6,792 nt of DNA from a bacterium (lineage in GTDB: Bacteria; JACRDZ01; JAJRWM01): assembly GCA_024276815.1 (NCBI GenBank), contig JAJRWM010000116.1, forward strand, positions 1 to 6,792, in the 5' to 3' direction. This document shows, in pieces, positions 6,270 through 6,792 of the stretch. The notes below the pieces were generated by a model. It did no database searches. It saw only the letters and a program-made list of their open reading frames with translations, and was not told where the DNA came from. Position 1 is the stretch's first letter; every line of letters begins with the position of its first letter. Position numbers and translations under genes: made by a program.

Positions 6270-6292
6270 CCATAGCCCATAATACTATTCAA
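6264..6292 (-). promoter_or_regulatory. Candidate promoter of the accessory pair
   Basis: TTGAAT (6292-6287, four of six) is separated by 17 bases from TAATGT (6269-6264, only three of six). The -35 overlaps the rmuC stop codon. Spacing is ideal, but the -10 is weak. Confidence 0.3.
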
Positions 6293-6792
6293 TAACAGTT
6301 TCCTGGAGATCATCGTCTGGTTCATCGGTTGATTTGGGGGCGGTTAAAGTCCGGGGAGTAACCTCAACGGGGGCTAAAATCCGGATGTCATCGCCGGAGG
6401 CGGCGCCCAGTTCCTTGAAACGACGGGCGGCGACCAGAACCTTGGACTCAATCGAACCAACCGCCTTGTTATATGACTTGTTGGCCTTTTCCAGTCCTCT
6501 TCCCAGATCGGCGATATGATTCGATAATATCCGCATCCGCTCGTACAGCCGCTTGCCCAGATTACTGATCTCCTGAGCGTTCCGGGCGATTTGTTCCTCA
6601 CGCCAGCCATAGGCGACTGTCCGAAGCAGCGCGATCAAGGTGGCCGGGGTCGTGAGAAACACTTTTTGCCTGACGCCCAGCTCAATGAGTTCCGGGTCAC
6701 GCTCTATGGCGGAGGCAAAACAGGACTCCACCGGAATGAACATCACGACAAACTCGGGAGCGCGGTCAAACTGGTTCCAGTAGGCCTTGGCT
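6285..6792 (-). CDS. rmuC: RmuC-family DNA recombination protein, C-terminal part
   Basis: The frame runs in from the right edge and ends at TAG 6285, giving 169 complete codons. The first visible residues YWNQFDRAPEFVVMFIPVES continue through CFASAIERDPEL, the nuclease-like core of RmuC. LTTPATLIALLRTVAYGWR and the EEQIARNAQEI stretch are family signatures, followed by the coiled-coil region ending in RRFKELGAASG. The last ~35 residues are acidic and proline/threonine-rich. The N-terminal membrane anchor and long coiled coil lie outside the window. RmuC limits inversions at short inverted repeats and is reported to aid phage and DNA-damage tolerance in some bacteria; its exact activity is unclear. 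Confidence 0.95.
   Translation of the reverse strand, partial: AKAYWNQFDRAPEFVVMFIPVESCFASAIERDPELIELGVRQKVFLTTPATLIALLRTVAYGWREEQIARNAQEISNLGKRLYERMRILSNHIADLGRGLEKANKSYNKAVGSIESKVLVAARRFKELGAASGDDIRILAPVEVTPRTLTAPKSTDEPDDDLQETVIE

Noticed and set aside
4946-6284. Search for terminal inverted repeats or target-site duplications around the AT-rich cassette
   Set aside because: Only short AT-rich matches such as repeated ACTAATT near 4948-4970 were seen; nothing at both ends supports a transposon or integron.
1-6792. tRNA, rRNA, CRISPR array, insertion sequence
   Set aside because: No cloverleaf, spaced repeat array or transposase-like protein was found on reading either strand.

Overview
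All supported genes lie on the minus strand, so the window reads from right to left. The organism looks like a diderm (Gram-negative type) bacterium. It has a TonB-dependent outer-membrane receptor under a cobalamin riboswitch, and it makes isoprenoids by the MEP pathway (ispG). I cannot name the phylum from this window. Core genes such as ispG are GC-rich. Two stretches, about 4950-6284 and about 2299-3345, are clearly richer in A+T by eye.

Right edge to 4946: the window opens inside rmuC, whose 3' end is complete. A compact AT-rich two-gene cassette follows: a small protein that I recognise as DUF6978-like, then a DUF1828/DUF1829-like protein. The two overlap by ATGA if the better-supported downstream start is used. 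The upstream gene shows a striking anomaly. Its conserved N-terminus and a good Shine-Dalgarno sequence both point to an ATC codon at 6212 as the start, and no ATG, GTG or TTG is available there. A 13-bp palindrome overlaps the likely -10 box. The layout (small gene, coupled larger gene, palindromic operator, AT-rich insertion between housekeeping genes) fits an accessory toxin-antitoxin or defence-type module, but that role is inference.

4945-3447: ispG, with all its iron-sulfur cysteines, overlaps by ATGA a small membrane-anchored protein with a PH/GRAM-like fold. The two form a coupled operon. 3446-2299: an unrecognised 348-residue protein with its own extended -10 promoter and strong Shine-Dalgarno. 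Its centre holds about four copies of a ~36-residue repeat with the signature FI-x-x-[FY]-FP. A likely terminator follows it. 2201-1398: an unrecognised polytopic membrane protein with about seven helices and a soluble helical tail.

1294-1: a complete B12-uptake control unit. In reading order it has a promoter (-35 TTGACA), an adenosylcobalamin riboswitch aptamer (perfect P1 stem, B12 box), a possible antiterminator, an intrinsic terminator with a U-tract, a Shine-Dalgarno and the start of a BtuB-like receptor that runs off the left edge. When cobalamin is plentiful the leader should terminate and receptor synthesis should fall. I saw no tRNA, rRNA, CRISPR array or insertion sequence.
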